A DNA stretch of 64,000 nt from VBDM01 sp963699535 (GTDB taxonomy: Bacteria > Pseudomonadota > Gammaproteobacteria > Burkholderiales > SG8-39). The first letter of the stretch is position 1. Every line of letters begins with the position of its first letter. Location: positions 62,001-126,000 of the forward strand of contig CAVOUJ010000037.1 in the NCBI GenBank assembly GCA_963699535.1, read 5' to 3'. This document shows positions 1 through 10,431 of this stretch, one piece after another. The translations under genes and the position numbers were made by a program. A model generated the notes under the pieces. That model did no database searches. It was given only the letters and a program-made list of their open reading frames with translations, and was not told the DNA's origin.

Positions 1-1797
1 CGGCACGAAAGAGAAAATCGCCTTCTCCTACCTGACGGAGCGCGGCCGCACCGTCGTGAAGGAGCACGCCTTCGAGGGCATCCTTCCGAACCTCGAGCGG
101 CGCTACAAGGAGACCGATTCGCTGATGGTGCGCGAGGAGCTCGCGAAGTATCTCAATAACAAACCCTGTCCGGACTGCGACGGCACGCGGCTCCGCGTCG
201 AGGCCCGGCACGTCAAGGTGGCCGAAAAGGCCATCTACGAAGCGAGCGCAATGCCGCTCAAGCAGGGGCTGGAATTCTTCAGAGGGCTCAGGCTCGCCGG
301 AGCAAGGCAGTCGATCGCAGAGAAGATCGTCAACGAGATCTCTGCGCGCCTTGCCTTTCTCAACAACGTGGGGCTCGACTACCTGTCGCTCGACCGGCCC
401 GCGGACACGCTTTCGGGCGGCGAGGCGCAGCGGATTCGCCTCGCCAGCCAGATCGGATCCGGGCTTACCGGCGTGATGTACGTCCTGGACGAGCCGTCCA
501 TCGGGCTGCACCAGAGGGACAACGGGCGTCTGCTCGCCGCGCTCAAGCACCTGCGCGATATCGGCAACACGGTGATTCTGGTCGAGCACGACGAGGAGGC
601 CATCAACTCGGCCGACCACGTACTCGACATGGGTCCCGGGGCCGGCGAACACGGCGGCCGGGTCGTCGCCGAGGGGACTCCGGAGCAGATCCGCAACAGC
701 CCCGCCTCGCTGACGGGCCAGTACCTTTCCGGCGCGCTCGAGATCGCCGTCCCCGGCAACCGCCGCCGCTTCGACAAGACGCGGGTCTTCAGGCTGCTCG
801 GGGCGCGCGGGAACAACCTCAAAAGCATCGATCTCGTTCTGCCGGTGGGCCGGTTCGTGTGCGTGACCGGCGTCTCCGGTTCGGGCAAGTCGACGCTGAT
901 CAACGACACGCTCTACTGCGCGGTCGCCCGCGAATTGAACGGATCGGCCGACGAGCCCGCAGCTCACGACGAGATCAAGGGACTGGAATTCTTCGACAAG
1001 GCGATCAGCGTCGATCAGAGCCCGATCGGGCGCACGCCGCGCTCCAACCCCGCGACCTACACGGCGCTCTTCACCCCGATCCGCGAGCTCTTCGCGGGCG
1101 TGCCCATGGCGCGCGAGCGCGGCTACGGTCCGGGCCGCTTCTCGTTCAACGTGAGGGGAGGGCGCTGCGAAGCCTGCCAGGGCGACGGCGTCATCAAGGT
1201 CGAGATGCATTTTCTTCCGGACATCTACGTGCCTTGCGACACCTGCCACGGCAAGCGCTACAACCGCGAGACTCTGGAAGTGCAGTACAAAGGGAAGAAC
1301 GTCCACGAAGTGCTGCAGATGACGGTGGAGTCCGCTTCGCAGTTCTTCAGCGCGGTGCCTGCGGTGGAGCGCAAGCTCCAGACCCTGGTCGAAGTGGGCC
1401 TGGGCTACATCCAGCTCGGCCAACCCGCGACCACGCTCTCCGGCGGCGAAGCGCAGCGGGTGAAGCTCTCGCTCGAGCTCTCCAAGCGCGACACCGGCCG
1501 CACCCTCTACATCCTGGACGAGCCGACCACCGGCCTTCACTTCAAGGACATCGACCTGCTGCTCTCGGTACTGCACCGCCTGCGCGACGCGGGCAACACC
1601 GTGGTCGTGATCGAGCACAACCTCGACGTGATCAAGACCGCCGACTGGGTAATCGATCTCGGGCCCGAGGGCGGAGACGGCGGCGGGCGCATCATCGCCC
1701 AGGGGACGCCCGGAAGAGGTCGCGGCCGTGGACAGCGAGCTTTACCGGCCGATACCTGCGCAACGTGCTGGGAAAGAAGGTCCGGCGCGCAGCGTAA
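1..1797 (+). CDS. uvrA: Excinuclease ABC subunit A, C-terminal part (5' end outside window; two +1 frameshifts near the 3' end)
   Basis: UvrA is the damage-recognition ATPase of nucleotide excision repair and loads UvrB. The frame is open from base 2, so the N-terminal third lies upstream of the window. Visible are a CPDC half zinc module, the first ABC signature LSGGEAQRIRLA with Walker B VLDEPSIGLH, the second Walker A GVSGSGKST, the C-terminal zinc finger (CEAC ... CDTC) and the second signature LSGGEAQRVKLS with ILDEPTTGLH. Near the end the frame breaks twice. An extra base near 1709-1713 and another near 1737 must be removed to read the usual tail (TPEEVAAVDS, then SFTGRYLRNVLG) ending at the TAA at 1795-1797. 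As sequenced, the first frame instead runs into an unrelated Arg/Gly-rich tail to 1816. I regard both indels as errors. Confidence 0.95.
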
Positions 1798-1899
1798 TCC
1801 CATTCGGCGGCTCTGAAACGCCTCTTGGACAAAGATTTCCGGACTGCGTAGAATCTTTTCACCTCGCAGCGGATACCTCCGATACAACGGGAGACTCAA

Positions 1900-2805
1900 A
1901 TGAGTAGAACGATGCAGTTCGTCTTTGCCGTCCTCGCCGGTTCGGCGCTCGCAGCACCCGTCGTCGCCCAGGAAGGCACGCTCAAGAAGATCAAGGACAG
2001 CGGCTCGATCACCATCGGGCACAGAGATGGTTCGATCCCGTTCTCCTACTACGACGACCGGCAGCAGCCGGTCGGTTACGCCGTCGACCTGTGCCTGAGG
2101 ATCGTCGATGCGGTGAAGACCGAGCTGAAGCTGCCCAGGCTCGACGTCAAGTACCAGCTCGTGACTTCGGCGAACCGGATCCCGCTGATGGCGAACGGCA
2201 CGATAGACCTGGAGTGTGGCTCGACCACCAACAATCTAGAGCGGCAAAAGACCGTGTGGTTCACGGTCACGCATTTCGTGACCGCCAACCGCTGGGTGGC
2301 TAAGAAGTCGGCGAACCTGAACAAGCTCGCCGACTTGAAGGGCAAGACCATCGTGTCGACGGCTGGCACGACCAACATCAAGCAGATGACGGAGCTTAAC
2401 GCCGCCCAGAACCTCGGCATGAACATCATCTCGGCGAACGGGCATCCCGAGGCGTTCCAGATGGTCGAGACCGGCCGCGCAGTGGCATTCGCGATGGACG
2501 ACATCCTGCTCTACAGCCTGGCCGCGCAGTCGCGTCACCCGGGCGAATACGCGATTTCCGCCGAGGCGACGTCGGTCGAGCCCTACGGCATCATGCTGCG
2601 CAAGGACGATACGGCGTTCAAGAAGGTGGTCAACGCCGCGATGACTAACCTCTACAAGTCGGGCCAGATCAACCCGATCTACGAAAAGTGGTTCCTGAAG
2701 CCGATTCCGCCGAAAGGCATCAACCTGAACATCCCGATGAGCGACCAGTTCAAGAAGGTGGTCGCGAACCCGACAGACTCCGGCGACCCCGCCGCGTACA
2801 AGTAG
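1900..2805 (+). CDS. gltI: Glutamate/aspartate-type ABC transporter periplasmic binding protein
   Basis: A 301-residue periplasmic solute-binding protein of family 3 (SBP_bac_3). The N-terminus is a signal peptide with a probable cleavage after VVAQ near residue 24. The mature part opens with GTLKKIKDSGSITIGHRDGSIPFSY, here only partly quoted as GTLKKIKDSG, typical of GltI-like acidic amino acid binding proteins. Later conserved stretches include VGYAVDLC and the hinge segment DLKGKTIVSTAGTTN. It is the first gene of a four-gene operon followed by two permeases and an ATPase. The 97-base gap to the first permease is longer than the other spacings in the operon, which suits a highly expressed binding protein. 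Acidic amino acid specificity is inferred from family resemblance. Confidence 0.9.
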   Translation: MSRTMQFVFAVLAGSALAAPVVAQEGTLKKIKDSGSITIGHRDGSIPFSYYDDRQQPVGYAVDLCLRIVDAVKTELKLPRLDVKYQLVTSANRIPLMANGTIDLECGSTTNNLERQKTVWFTVTHFVTANRWVAKKSANLNKLADLKGKTIVSTAGTTNIKQMTELNAAQNLGMNIISANGHPEAFQMVETGRAVAFAMDDILLYSLAAQSRHPGEYAISAEATSVEPYGIMLRKDDTAFKKVVNAAMTNLYKSGQINPIYEKWFLKPIPPKGINLNIPMSDQFKKVVANPTDSGDPAAYK

Positions 2806-2902
2806 CGCAAGCGCGGACGCCTGATGGCGCCGCCTTGCGTGCGCGCGTTGCAGCGGACGGTTCACCGCCGCTGAACGCGCGCTTTTCATTCGGGCACCCA
2901 GA

Positions 2903-3661
2903 TTGAACTACAACTGGCACTGGCAGGTCCTTATCGAGGCCGAACCGGGCGGGACTGGCAGCTACCTTCACTACCTCCTGGTCGGCCTGGGCTGGACTCT
3001 CGCCACCGCGCTCGCCGCATGGGTGATCGCGCTTGCAATCGGCGCGCTGGTCGGCACGCTGCGCACCACGTCCCTCAGGTGGGTGGTGCGCTTGGGAAAC
3101 CTGTACGTCGAGATCTTCCGCAACGTGCCCCTGCTCGTGCAGATGTTCCTGTGGTTCTTCGTGCTCCCGGAACTCATACCGAAGGCCCTCGGCGACTGGG
3201 TGAAGCAGATGCCGCCTCCGTGGGGATCCTACGTCCCGGCAGTGCTGTGCCTGGGCATTTTCACTTCGGTGCGCGTCGCCGAGCAGGTCCTCGCCGGGAT
3301 CAATTCCCTGCCGCGCGGCCAGCGAATGGCAGGCACCGCGATGGGGCTTACGACGTTGCAGACCTACCGCCACGTCCTCCTGCCGCAGGCCTTCCGCATC
3401 ATCCTGCCACCGCTCACTTCCGAATTCATGAACGTCATCAAGAACTCGTCGGTCGCCTTGACGATTGGGCTGCTCGAGCTCACCGGACGCGCGCGAGCGA
3501 TGCAGGAGTTCAGCTTCAGGGTGTTCGAGGCGTTCACCGCGGCGACTTTGATCTATCTGCTGACCAACCTGGTGGTGGTGCTCGCAATGCGCGAGCTCGA
3601 GAGAAAAGTGCGCGTGCCCGGCCTGATCGCCGCCGGCGGTGCGCCGCAGGCGGGACATTAA
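2903..3661 (+). CDS. gltJ: Amino acid ABC transporter permease, GltJ-type
   Basis: Inner-membrane permease of a polar amino acid ABC importer (HisMQ/GltJK family), 252 residues with about five hydrophobic helices. The EAA loop contacting the ATPase is visible as GTAMGLTTLQTYRHVLLPQA around residues 149-168. The chosen start is a TTG at 2903 giving MNYNWHW, a sequence that resembles the start of GltJ proteins; no ATG fits in frame. The gene ends three bases before the GTG of the second permease, so they are co-translated. It should form a heterodimer with the next gene product and move the ligand delivered by the upstream binding protein. Confidence 0.88.
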   Translation: MNYNWHWQVLIEAEPGGTGSYLHYLLVGLGWTLATALAAWVIALAIGALVGTLRTTSLRWVVRLGNLYVEIFRNVPLLVQMFLWFFVLPELIPKALGDWVKQMPPPWGSYVPAVLCLGIFTSVRVAEQVLAGINSLPRGQRMAGTAMGLTTLQTYRHVLLPQAFRIILPPLTSEFMNVIKNSSVALTIGLLELTGRARAMQEFSFRVFEAFTAATLIYLLTNLVVVLAMRELERKVRVPGLIAAGGAPQAGH

Positions 3662-3664
3662 GCC

Positions 3665-4357
3665 GTGGACTCCGGCTTCGACTTCGACGTCATCCAGCGC
3701 TCCTGGGTCTACCTCTTCAGGGAGGGGATGAGCTTCACGCTTACGCTCACGGCGCTGGCGATGGCCGGGGGCATTCTCTTCGGCACGCTGCTCGCGATGA
3801 TGCGGCTCTCGAGCATCAGGCCCGTGTCGATGATCGCGGGTGCCTATGTCAACCTGATGCGCTCGATCCCGCTGGTGCTGGTGATCTTCTGGTTCTTCTT
3901 CCTCGTGCCGTACATCGGTGCGTGGATCATCGGCGCCAAGGAGCCGGTCAAGGTCGGCGCGTTCCTTTCCGCTCTCATCACCTTCACCATGTTCGAAGCG
4001 GCGTACTACTGCGAGATCATGCGCGCCGGCATCCAGTCGATCCCGCGCGGCCAGGTGTGGTCGGGCTACGCGCTCGGCCTGAACTACTGGCAGACCATGG
4101 CGAGAATCGTCCTGCCGCAGGCGTTCCGCAACATGCTGCCGGTGCTGCTGACCCAGACCATCATCCTGTTCCAGGACACCTCGCTCGTGTACGTGATCTC
4201 CGCCACGGATTTCCTGGGAGCGGCCGCGAAGATCGCGAACCGCGACTATCGCCTGGTCGAGATGTACACCTTCGTGGCCGTGGTGTATTTCATCGTTTCG
4301 TACGGGCTGTCATCCCTGGTCAAGCGGCTCCAGGAACGCATCGCAATCATCAAGTAG
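3665..4357 (+). CDS. gltK: Amino acid ABC transporter permease, GltK-type
   Basis: Second inner-membrane permease of the same importer, 230 residues. It starts at a GTG three bases after the previous stop. Hydrophobic helices and the EAA loop (GYALGLNYWQTMARIVLPQA) mark it as a HisMQ-family permease. The segment NLMRSIPLVLVIFWFFFLVP is the typical GltK region following the first cytoplasmic loop. It pairs with GltJ to form the pore. The ATPase gene follows after six bases. No frame problems are seen. Confidence 0.9.
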   Translation: MDSGFDFDVIQRSWVYLFREGMSFTLTLTALAMAGGILFGTLLAMMRLSSIRPVSMIAGAYVNLMRSIPLVLVIFWFFFLVPYIGAWIIGAKEPVKVGAFLSALITFTMFEAAYYCEIMRAGIQSIPRGQVWSGYALGLNYWQTMARIVLPQAFRNMLPVLLTQTIILFQDTSLVYVISATDFLGAAAKIANRDYRLVEMYTFVAVVYFIVSYGLSSLVKRLQERIAIIK

Positions 4358-4363
4358 GGTCCC

Positions 4364-5092
4364 ATGATCTCGATCAAGAACGTCAGCAAATGGTACGGCA
4401 GCCTTCAGGTGCTCACCCGTTGCTCGACCGAGGTGAAGAAAGGGGAGGTTGTGGTCGTTTGCGGCCCATCGGGCAGCGGAAAATCGACCTTCATCAAATG
4501 CGTCAATGGACTCGAGCCGTTTCAGGAGGGCGAGATCACGGTGGACGGCATTTCGGTGGGCGACCCGAAGACGAACCTGCCGAAACTGCGCGCAAGAATC
4601 GGCATGGTGTTCCAGAACTTCGAGCTGTTCCCTCACATGAGCGTGACCCGCAACTTGACGCTCGCTCAGATGAAGGTGCTCGGCCGCAGTCTCGAGGAAG
4701 CGACGCAAAAGGGGCTGAAACTCCTCGATCGCGTCGGGCTCCTTGCACACAAGGACAAGTATCCCGGGCAGCTCTCGGGCGGCCAGCAGCAGCGCGTCGC
4801 GATCGCGCGGGCGCTCGCCATGGACCCGATTGCCATGCTTTTCGACGAACCCACTTCCGCCCTCGACCCGGAGATGATCAACGAGGTGCTCGACGTCATG
4901 GTCGGGCTTGCCCGCGAGGGCATGACGATGATGGTGGTCACGCACGAAATGGGATTCGCGCGCAAGGTCGCCCACCGGGTCGTCTTCATGGATCGCGGGG
5001 AAATCGTCGAGGACGCCTCAAAGGACGACTTTTTCGGCAAGCCCCGCTCGGAGCGCGCGCAGCAGTTCCTTTCCAAGATCCTGCAGCACTGA
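4364..5092 (+). CDS. gltL: Amino acid ABC transporter ATP-binding protein, GltL-type
   Basis: The ATPase that powers the importer encoded by the three genes upstream, 242 residues, the usual length for GltL/GlnQ. Walker A is GPSGSGKST near residue 35, the Q-loop region reads GMVFQNFELFPHMSV, the signature is LSGGQQQRVAIARALA, and Walker B is MLFDEPTSALDPE, followed by the switch histidine in VVTHEMGFA. The start ATG at 4364 follows the gltK stop by six bases. It is the last gene of the operon; the next gene begins about 85 bases on with an unrelated function. Confidence 0.93.
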   Translation: MISIKNVSKWYGSLQVLTRCSTEVKKGEVVVVCGPSGSGKSTFIKCVNGLEPFQEGEITVDGISVGDPKTNLPKLRARIGMVFQNFELFPHMSVTRNLTLAQMKVLGRSLEEATQKGLKLLDRVGLLAHKDKYPGQLSGGQQQRVAIARALAMDPIAMLFDEPTSALDPEMINEVLDVMVGLAREGMTMMVVTHEMGFARKVAHRVVFMDRGEIVEDASKDDFFGKPRSERAQQFLSKILQH

Positions 5093-5177
5093 CGCGCGCA
5101 GCGCCGCGTGAACTAGTGAGCGGCGTGGCCGCGAGGATCGCGCTAGACTTGCGCCCCTTTTGCCCGTCCATCAAGCC

Positions 5178-8127
5178 ATGCCGAACCGAAACGTCAAGCT
5201 GCTCTTCGCCCTGTTCGCCCTGTCGGGCTTCACGGGCCTCATCTATGAATCGGTCTGGTCCCATTACCTGAGGCTTTTCCTGGGCGCGGCGGCGTTCGCG
5301 CAGTCCTTCGTGCTCGCCGCTTTCATGGGTGGCCTTGCGCTCGGGGCCTGGCTTGCGAGCCGCTGGAGCGCGCGCTTCTCGAACCTGCTCGCCGCCTACG
5401 GCTGGGTCGAAGCGGCGATCGGCGTGGCGGCCCTGGTGTTCCACGAAGCGTTCGTGCTGCTCACGCGCATCTCACTGGACCAGGTGATTCCCACGCTCGG
5501 CTCCCCGGGAACCGTCGAATTCTACAAATACGCGCTCTGCGCCGCGCTCATCGTGCCGCAGACCGTGCTGCTCGGCATGACTTTCCCGCTCCTCTCGGGC
5601 GCGGTGATCCGGCGAGGCCCCGAGGCGAGCGGCCACCACCTGTCCATGCTCTACTTCACCAACTCGATCGGCGCCGCCGCGGGCGCGCTCGCCGCCGCTT
5701 TCCTGCTGCTCGGCTGGCTCGGCATGCCCGGCACGATGCGGCTCGCGGGAGCGCTCAATCTCGCACTTGCGGCTGTGGTCCTCACCATTGCGCGCCGCGG
5801 CGAGCCCGCGCCCCTCGCGGCGGCACCGTTTGGGAACGTTGCACTCTCCAGCAACTACATGGTCCGGCTATTCCTTGCCGGCGCTTTCGTCACCGGCCTT
5901 GCTTCCTTCATCTACGAGATCGTCTGGATCAGGATGCTGTCGCTCGTGCTCGGCTCGTCCTTCCATGCCTTCGAGCTGATGCTCTCGGCTTTCATCACCG
6001 GGCTCGCCCTGGGCGGACTGTGGATCCGCCGCCGCATCGACCAGATCGCCGACCCGGTGCGCTTCGCCGGACTCGTGCAGTTGCTCATGGGCCTCGCCGC
6101 GCTGGCAACCGTCTTTGTATATCACTGGACTTTCGATTGGATGGCCTGGGCGCTCAGCGTTCTCCAGCGCAACGAGAACGCCTATCCGCTTTTCAATCTA
6201 TTCAGCCACGCGCTCGCTTTTGCGGTCATGCTGCCCGCGACTTTCCTGGCAGGAATAACGCTGCCCCTTTTTACGCACGTGCTGCTGCGCGGAGGACGGG
6301 GCGAACGCGCGATCGGCCAGGTGTACGCGGCGAACACGCTGGGCGCGATCGCCGGCGTGCTCATCGCCGTGCACGTCCTGATGCCCGACGTCGGGCTGAA
6401 GGTCGCGCTCATCCTCGGGGCAGCCGCGGACATGCTGCTCGGGGCATGGCTGCTGCGCTATTCACTGGAGGCTTTCCGGCGCATCCACGCCTTCGCCGCG
6501 GTGATCATCGGCATGCTCGCCGCGACGGCCACGGCGCGCGCTGAGATTCTCGACTTCGAGCGCCTTTCCTCCGGAGTGTTCCGCTACGGCCAGGGAGCGC
6601 GCGAGGGCCGCGTGATCTTCTACCGCGACGGCAAGACCGCGTCGGTGGCGATACGCGGCGAAACCGACGGTATCGTGACGATCGTCTCCAACGGCAAGCC
6701 CGATGCAGGCCTTCAATCCGACCCAGACCGGCCTCCTTCCAACGACGAATACACCATGGCCCTGATCGGCAGCGTTGCCGCTTCTCGCAAAACCCGAAGC
6801 GAAGACGTTCGCGAATATCGGATGGGGCTCCGGCCTCACGGCGGAAGTGGTGCTGTCGCACAGCGGCCCGCAGTCGGTCGATACGATCGAGATCGAGCCG
6901 GCAATGTGGTCGGGAGCGCGCGCTTTCTATCCGCGCGTGTCCCGGCCGTATCGCGACCCGCGCGCCAGGGTGTATTTCGAGGACGCCAAGAGCTATTTCG
7001 CGCGCCACGGGAAGCGCTACGACGTGATCATGTCCGAGCCTTCCAACCCCTGGGTCAGCGGCGTCGCCGGGCTTTTCACGACCGAGTTCTACCGGGACAT
7101 CAAGCGCTATCTTGCACCGGGAGGCCTGTTCGTGCAGTGGGTGCACACCTATGAATTCAACGACCGGCTCCTCGGTTCGATCTTCGGGGCGCTCGGCGAG
7201 AATTTCTCGGACTACGAAGTTTACGAAGCCAACCCCGGGGATCTTCTGGTCATCGCCGTCGCGGAAGGCCGAGTTCCGCGACCGGCGGCGCTCCCCGAAA
7301 AAGAGGACGCGTTCATGGAGGAGCTTCGCCGCATCGGCACCGCGCGACTCGAGGCGATTTTGGCTCGCAGTCTCGGCACAAGGAAGCAGATCGAGCCCCT
7401 GTTCATCGCGCTCGCTCCGCCGGTCAATTCGGATTTCCGCCCTTTCGTGCAGCTCGAAGCTCCCAAGGCGCGCTTCCAGGGGAGCAGCGCCTACGCGCTG
7501 CTCGACCTCGCTTCGGCGCCGCTGCCCATTCTGGAGATGGCCGCCAGTGCGCGGGTGACTCATCTGCCGGAGCCGCTGCCTGCCCACGTGAGCTCGCTTC
7601 GCCTTCGCACGGAATCCGCGGCTTTGGAGATCGCACGCGGGCTCACGGATCGCGGCGCCGATCCCTTGCAGTCCGGCGAAGCAGCGGCGATCCCGATTCT
7701 GCTGGCCTTGAAGCGCCCCGGAGCGCTCTGCGGCAGCCAGCCCTCCAAGACCGCCCTCGATCAACTGCACAGAGCCGCAGACATCACGCTCGCCAACCTA
7801 GGGCCGCAGCAACGTCGTGCTGTCTGGATCGAGCGCAACTGGCTTGGCTGCACGCCGCGCTCTGCCCACGTCCGCGAAAGACTGGATGTCTACGCGGCGA
7901 TCGCGGCGCGTGATCCTCGAGCGATGCTCGAGCGCGCCCGCTCCCTGCTCGACGGACCGGCCAAGGGAGGGGACGCCTGGGGTCGGTACCTTCTGACTAC
8001 CGCCATGCTGGGCGCGCACGCAGCCGGCGATAGCGAAGAGGGACGGCGGCTCTGGGAAAAGTATGGAAAGACCCTGTACCGTGGGGAGATCCCACCCTAC
8101 CTCGTTTACCTCGCCAGCCTGCGCTGA
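5178..8127 (+). CDS. Fused multi-pass membrane / spermidine synthase-like protein (one +1 frameshift)
   Basis: About 982 residues after correction. The N-terminal half (to about residue 470) holds a series of hydrophobic helices, including two related blocks that each contain a conserved FIYE or LIYE-type motif after a Gly-rich helix (GFTGLIYESVWSH and GLASFIYEIVWIR). The C-terminal half is a SpeE-like Rossmann domain: ANIGWGSGLTAEVV, DTIEIEPAMW and DVIMSEPSNPWVSG. Such fusions are widespread; substrate and role are not established, and true aminopropyl transfer is unproven. I chose the ATG at 5178 over the upstream TTG at 5160. One extra base near 6772-6776 separates the two halves, and conserved sequence continues on both sides, so I call this an error and not gene decay. 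Confidence 0.8.
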
Positions 8128-8136
8128 GCCTCGTCC

Positions 8137-9820
8137 TCATCCCTTGAGGGACCGGGAGCGGATCGCATCCAGAGTCGTGGAAGTCGTGATCGCCTGAGGG
8201 TCGATCCGGACTTCGATCAGAGCCGGCCTGCCCGCAGCGACCGCGCGCTCGAACGCTGGCGCGAACTGCGCGGTCTCCTCGACCGTCTCCGCGTGGGCGC
8301 CGTAGGCGCGCGCGAGCGCGGCGAAGTCAGGATTCTTCAGGTCGGTGCCGTACACCCGCCCCGGGTAATCGCGCTCCTGATGCATGCGGATCGTGCCGTA
8401 CATGCCGTTGTTCACGACGATGAATACGATAGCCAGCTCGTACTGCACCGCAGTGGCGAGCTCCTGCCCGTTCATGAGGAAGTCCCCGTCGCCGCTGACC
8501 GACACGACCATGCGGTCCGGACGCGCGACCTTCGCCGCGACGCCCGCGGGAACGCCGTAGCCCATCGAGCCGTTGGTGGGGGCAACCTGCGTCCGCAGCC
8601 CCGGATAACGGTAGAAGCGCGAGATCCACCCCGCGAAATTGCCCGCGCCGTTGGCGACGATCGCGTCCTCGGGAAGGCGCTCGCGCAGCCAGCCGACGAT
8701 CTCGGCCATCTGCACCTTCCCGGGATTCCTGCCGGGCTTCGTCCACTCCAGGTATTCGGCGCGCGCCTGCTCGCGCCACGATCGCCACCCGGCGCCGTCC
8801 ACCTTCACATCCTTGAGCGCTCGAGCGATCTGCGGCATTCCCGAGTTGATCAGAAGCTTCCCCTGGTAGACGCGGCCCAGCTCCTCGGCGCCCGCATGCA
8901 CGTGGATGAGCGTCTGCTTCGGCCGCGGCGGCTCGACCAGCGTGTAGCCGCCGGTGGTCATCTCGCCCAGGCGCGCCCCGATCACGAGCAGGACATCCGC
9001 GGTCCGGACTCGTTCGGCGAGCTTCGGATTGATGCCGATGCCCACGTCGCCGACATAGTGGTCGTTCCGGTTGTCGAACAGGTCCTGGAAGCGAAAAGCG
9101 CAGGCGACCGGCAATCCGGAGTTCTCGGCGAACGTCTCCAGGTCGCGGCAGGCCTGCGAACTCCACACCGTTCCGCCCAGAATCACCAGGGGCCGCTTCG
9201 CCTGGGCCACCAGCAGGCGCAGCTTCTCCATATCCGCGGCCGAGGGGCTCGCTTGCACCGCTTGATAAGGTGCGACATCGGCAACGCTTGCCGTCTGCGT
9301 CAGCATGTCCTCGGGCAGGGCCAGCACCACCGGCCCCGGCCGGCCGCGACATTGCGAGGTGGAAGGCATGGCTCACGTACTCGTGCACGCGGTCCGCGCG
9401 GTCGATCTGCGCGACCCATTTCACCATCGGACCAAACATCTGGCGGTAGTCGATCTCCTGGAACGATTCGCGGTCGGAGAATTCTCCCGGCACCTGGCCT
9501 ATGAATAGAATCATCGGCGTGGAATCCTGCTGCGCGGTGTGCACGCCGATCGAGGCGTTGGTCGCGCCGGGCCCACGCGTCACGAAGCAGATCCCCGGAC
9601 GCCCGGTGACTTTCGCCCAAGCCTCGGCCATGTAAGCCGCTCCGCCGTCCTGGCGCGCCACGATCAGACGGATCGACTCGCGTGCGTCGTAAAGCGCATC
9701 GAGCACCGCGAGATAGCTCTCCCCGGGCACGCAGAACGCCGTATCGACGCCGTGAATCTTGAGCGCATCGACGAGGATCTGCGCCGCGGTCCTCGATGTG
9801 CCGGTACCCGACATGGCCAT
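8137..9820 (-). CDS. Acetolactate synthase-like thiamine diphosphate enzyme (one +1 frameshift)
   Basis: A 560-residue ThDP-dependent enzyme of the acetolactate synthase / benzoylformate decarboxylase superfamily. The catalytic glutamate lies in FCVPGESYLAVLDAL near the N-terminus, a central domain follows, and the C-terminal ThDP/Mg motif is SGDGDFLMNGQELATA ending in VVNNGMYGT. I start it at the ATG at 9820 (MAMSGTG) since upstream residues look unlike the family. An extra base near 9345-9349 breaks the frame between HAFHLAMS and GRPGPVVLALPEDM. No small regulatory subunit gene is adjacent, so a catabolic or decarboxylase role is as likely as branched-chain amino acid synthesis. Confidence 0.85.
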
Positions 9821-9911
9821 ACCCGTGTCCCGAAAACCAAAACTATACCGCAGCGCTGCGACGCCCGGGCCGATTGGATAGAATCGTGCTCGATTCCCCA
9901 AAGAAAATTCC

Positions 9912-10385
9912 ATGGTCGACGACATCCCCGGGCTGCGCCGCATCCTCAAGACGAACAAGGTGATCGCAGTCGTGGGGCTATCCGGCGATTGGTTCCGGCC
10001 GAGCTACTTCGCTGCAAAATACATGATCGAGCACGGCTACACGGTGATTCCGGTCAACCCTGGACACGATTCGATCCTCGGTCAGAAATGCTATCCGTCG
10101 CTGCGCGACATTCCGGCGAAGGTGGACATCGTCGACTGCTTCAGGAAGGCCGAGGAGATCATGCCGATCGCAGAGGACACGATTGCGATCGGCGCGAAGG
10201 TGCTGTGGCAGCAGCTCGGCGTGAAGAACTTCGAGGCGGCGAAGAAGGCCGAGGCAGCCGGACTCGACACCGTCATGGACCGCTGCGTGAAGATCGAGCA
10301 CGCGCGGCTGTTCGGGGGCTTGAACTGGTGTGGAGTGAACACAAAGGTCATTTCCGCGAAGCGGCCGCAGTGGCTTCCCTACTGA
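9912..10385 (+). CDS. CoA-binding domain protein (YccU-like)
   Basis: A 157-residue single-domain protein of the CoA_binding_2 (Rossmann-like) family. The nucleotide-binding start is KVIAVVGLSGDWFRPSYFAA, followed by GYTVIPVNPGHDSILGQKCY and the C-terminal MDRCVKIEHARL signature. Family members bind CoA in vitro but the physiological role is unknown. The gene begins 91 bases from the divergent ThDP enzyme and is followed after 46 bases by an FNT channel gene and then an O-acetylhomoserine sulfhydrylase gene. This places it in a probable sulfur-assimilation transcription unit. Confidence 0.85.
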   Translation: MVDDIPGLRRILKTNKVIAVVGLSGDWFRPSYFAAKYMIEHGYTVIPVNPGHDSILGQKCYPSLRDIPAKVDIVDCFRKAEEIMPIAEDTIAIGAKVLWQQLGVKNFEAAKKAEAAGLDTVMDRCVKIEHARLFGGLNWCGVNTKVISAKRPQWLPY

Positions 10386-10431
10386 AATCGCTACGGCCGC
10401 TTCCCTTCCCACACACGAAAGGTGCTGGACC

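Noticed and set aside
1709..1816. Arg/Gly-rich UvrA C-terminus as a novel tail
   Set aside because: It is only the out-of-frame reading of the normal C-terminus created by extra bases; the usual tail is intact in the other frame.
3019..5271. A 750-residue frame over gltJKL
   Set aside because: It is the alternate frame of three clear transporter genes and has Arg/Pro-rich shadow composition.
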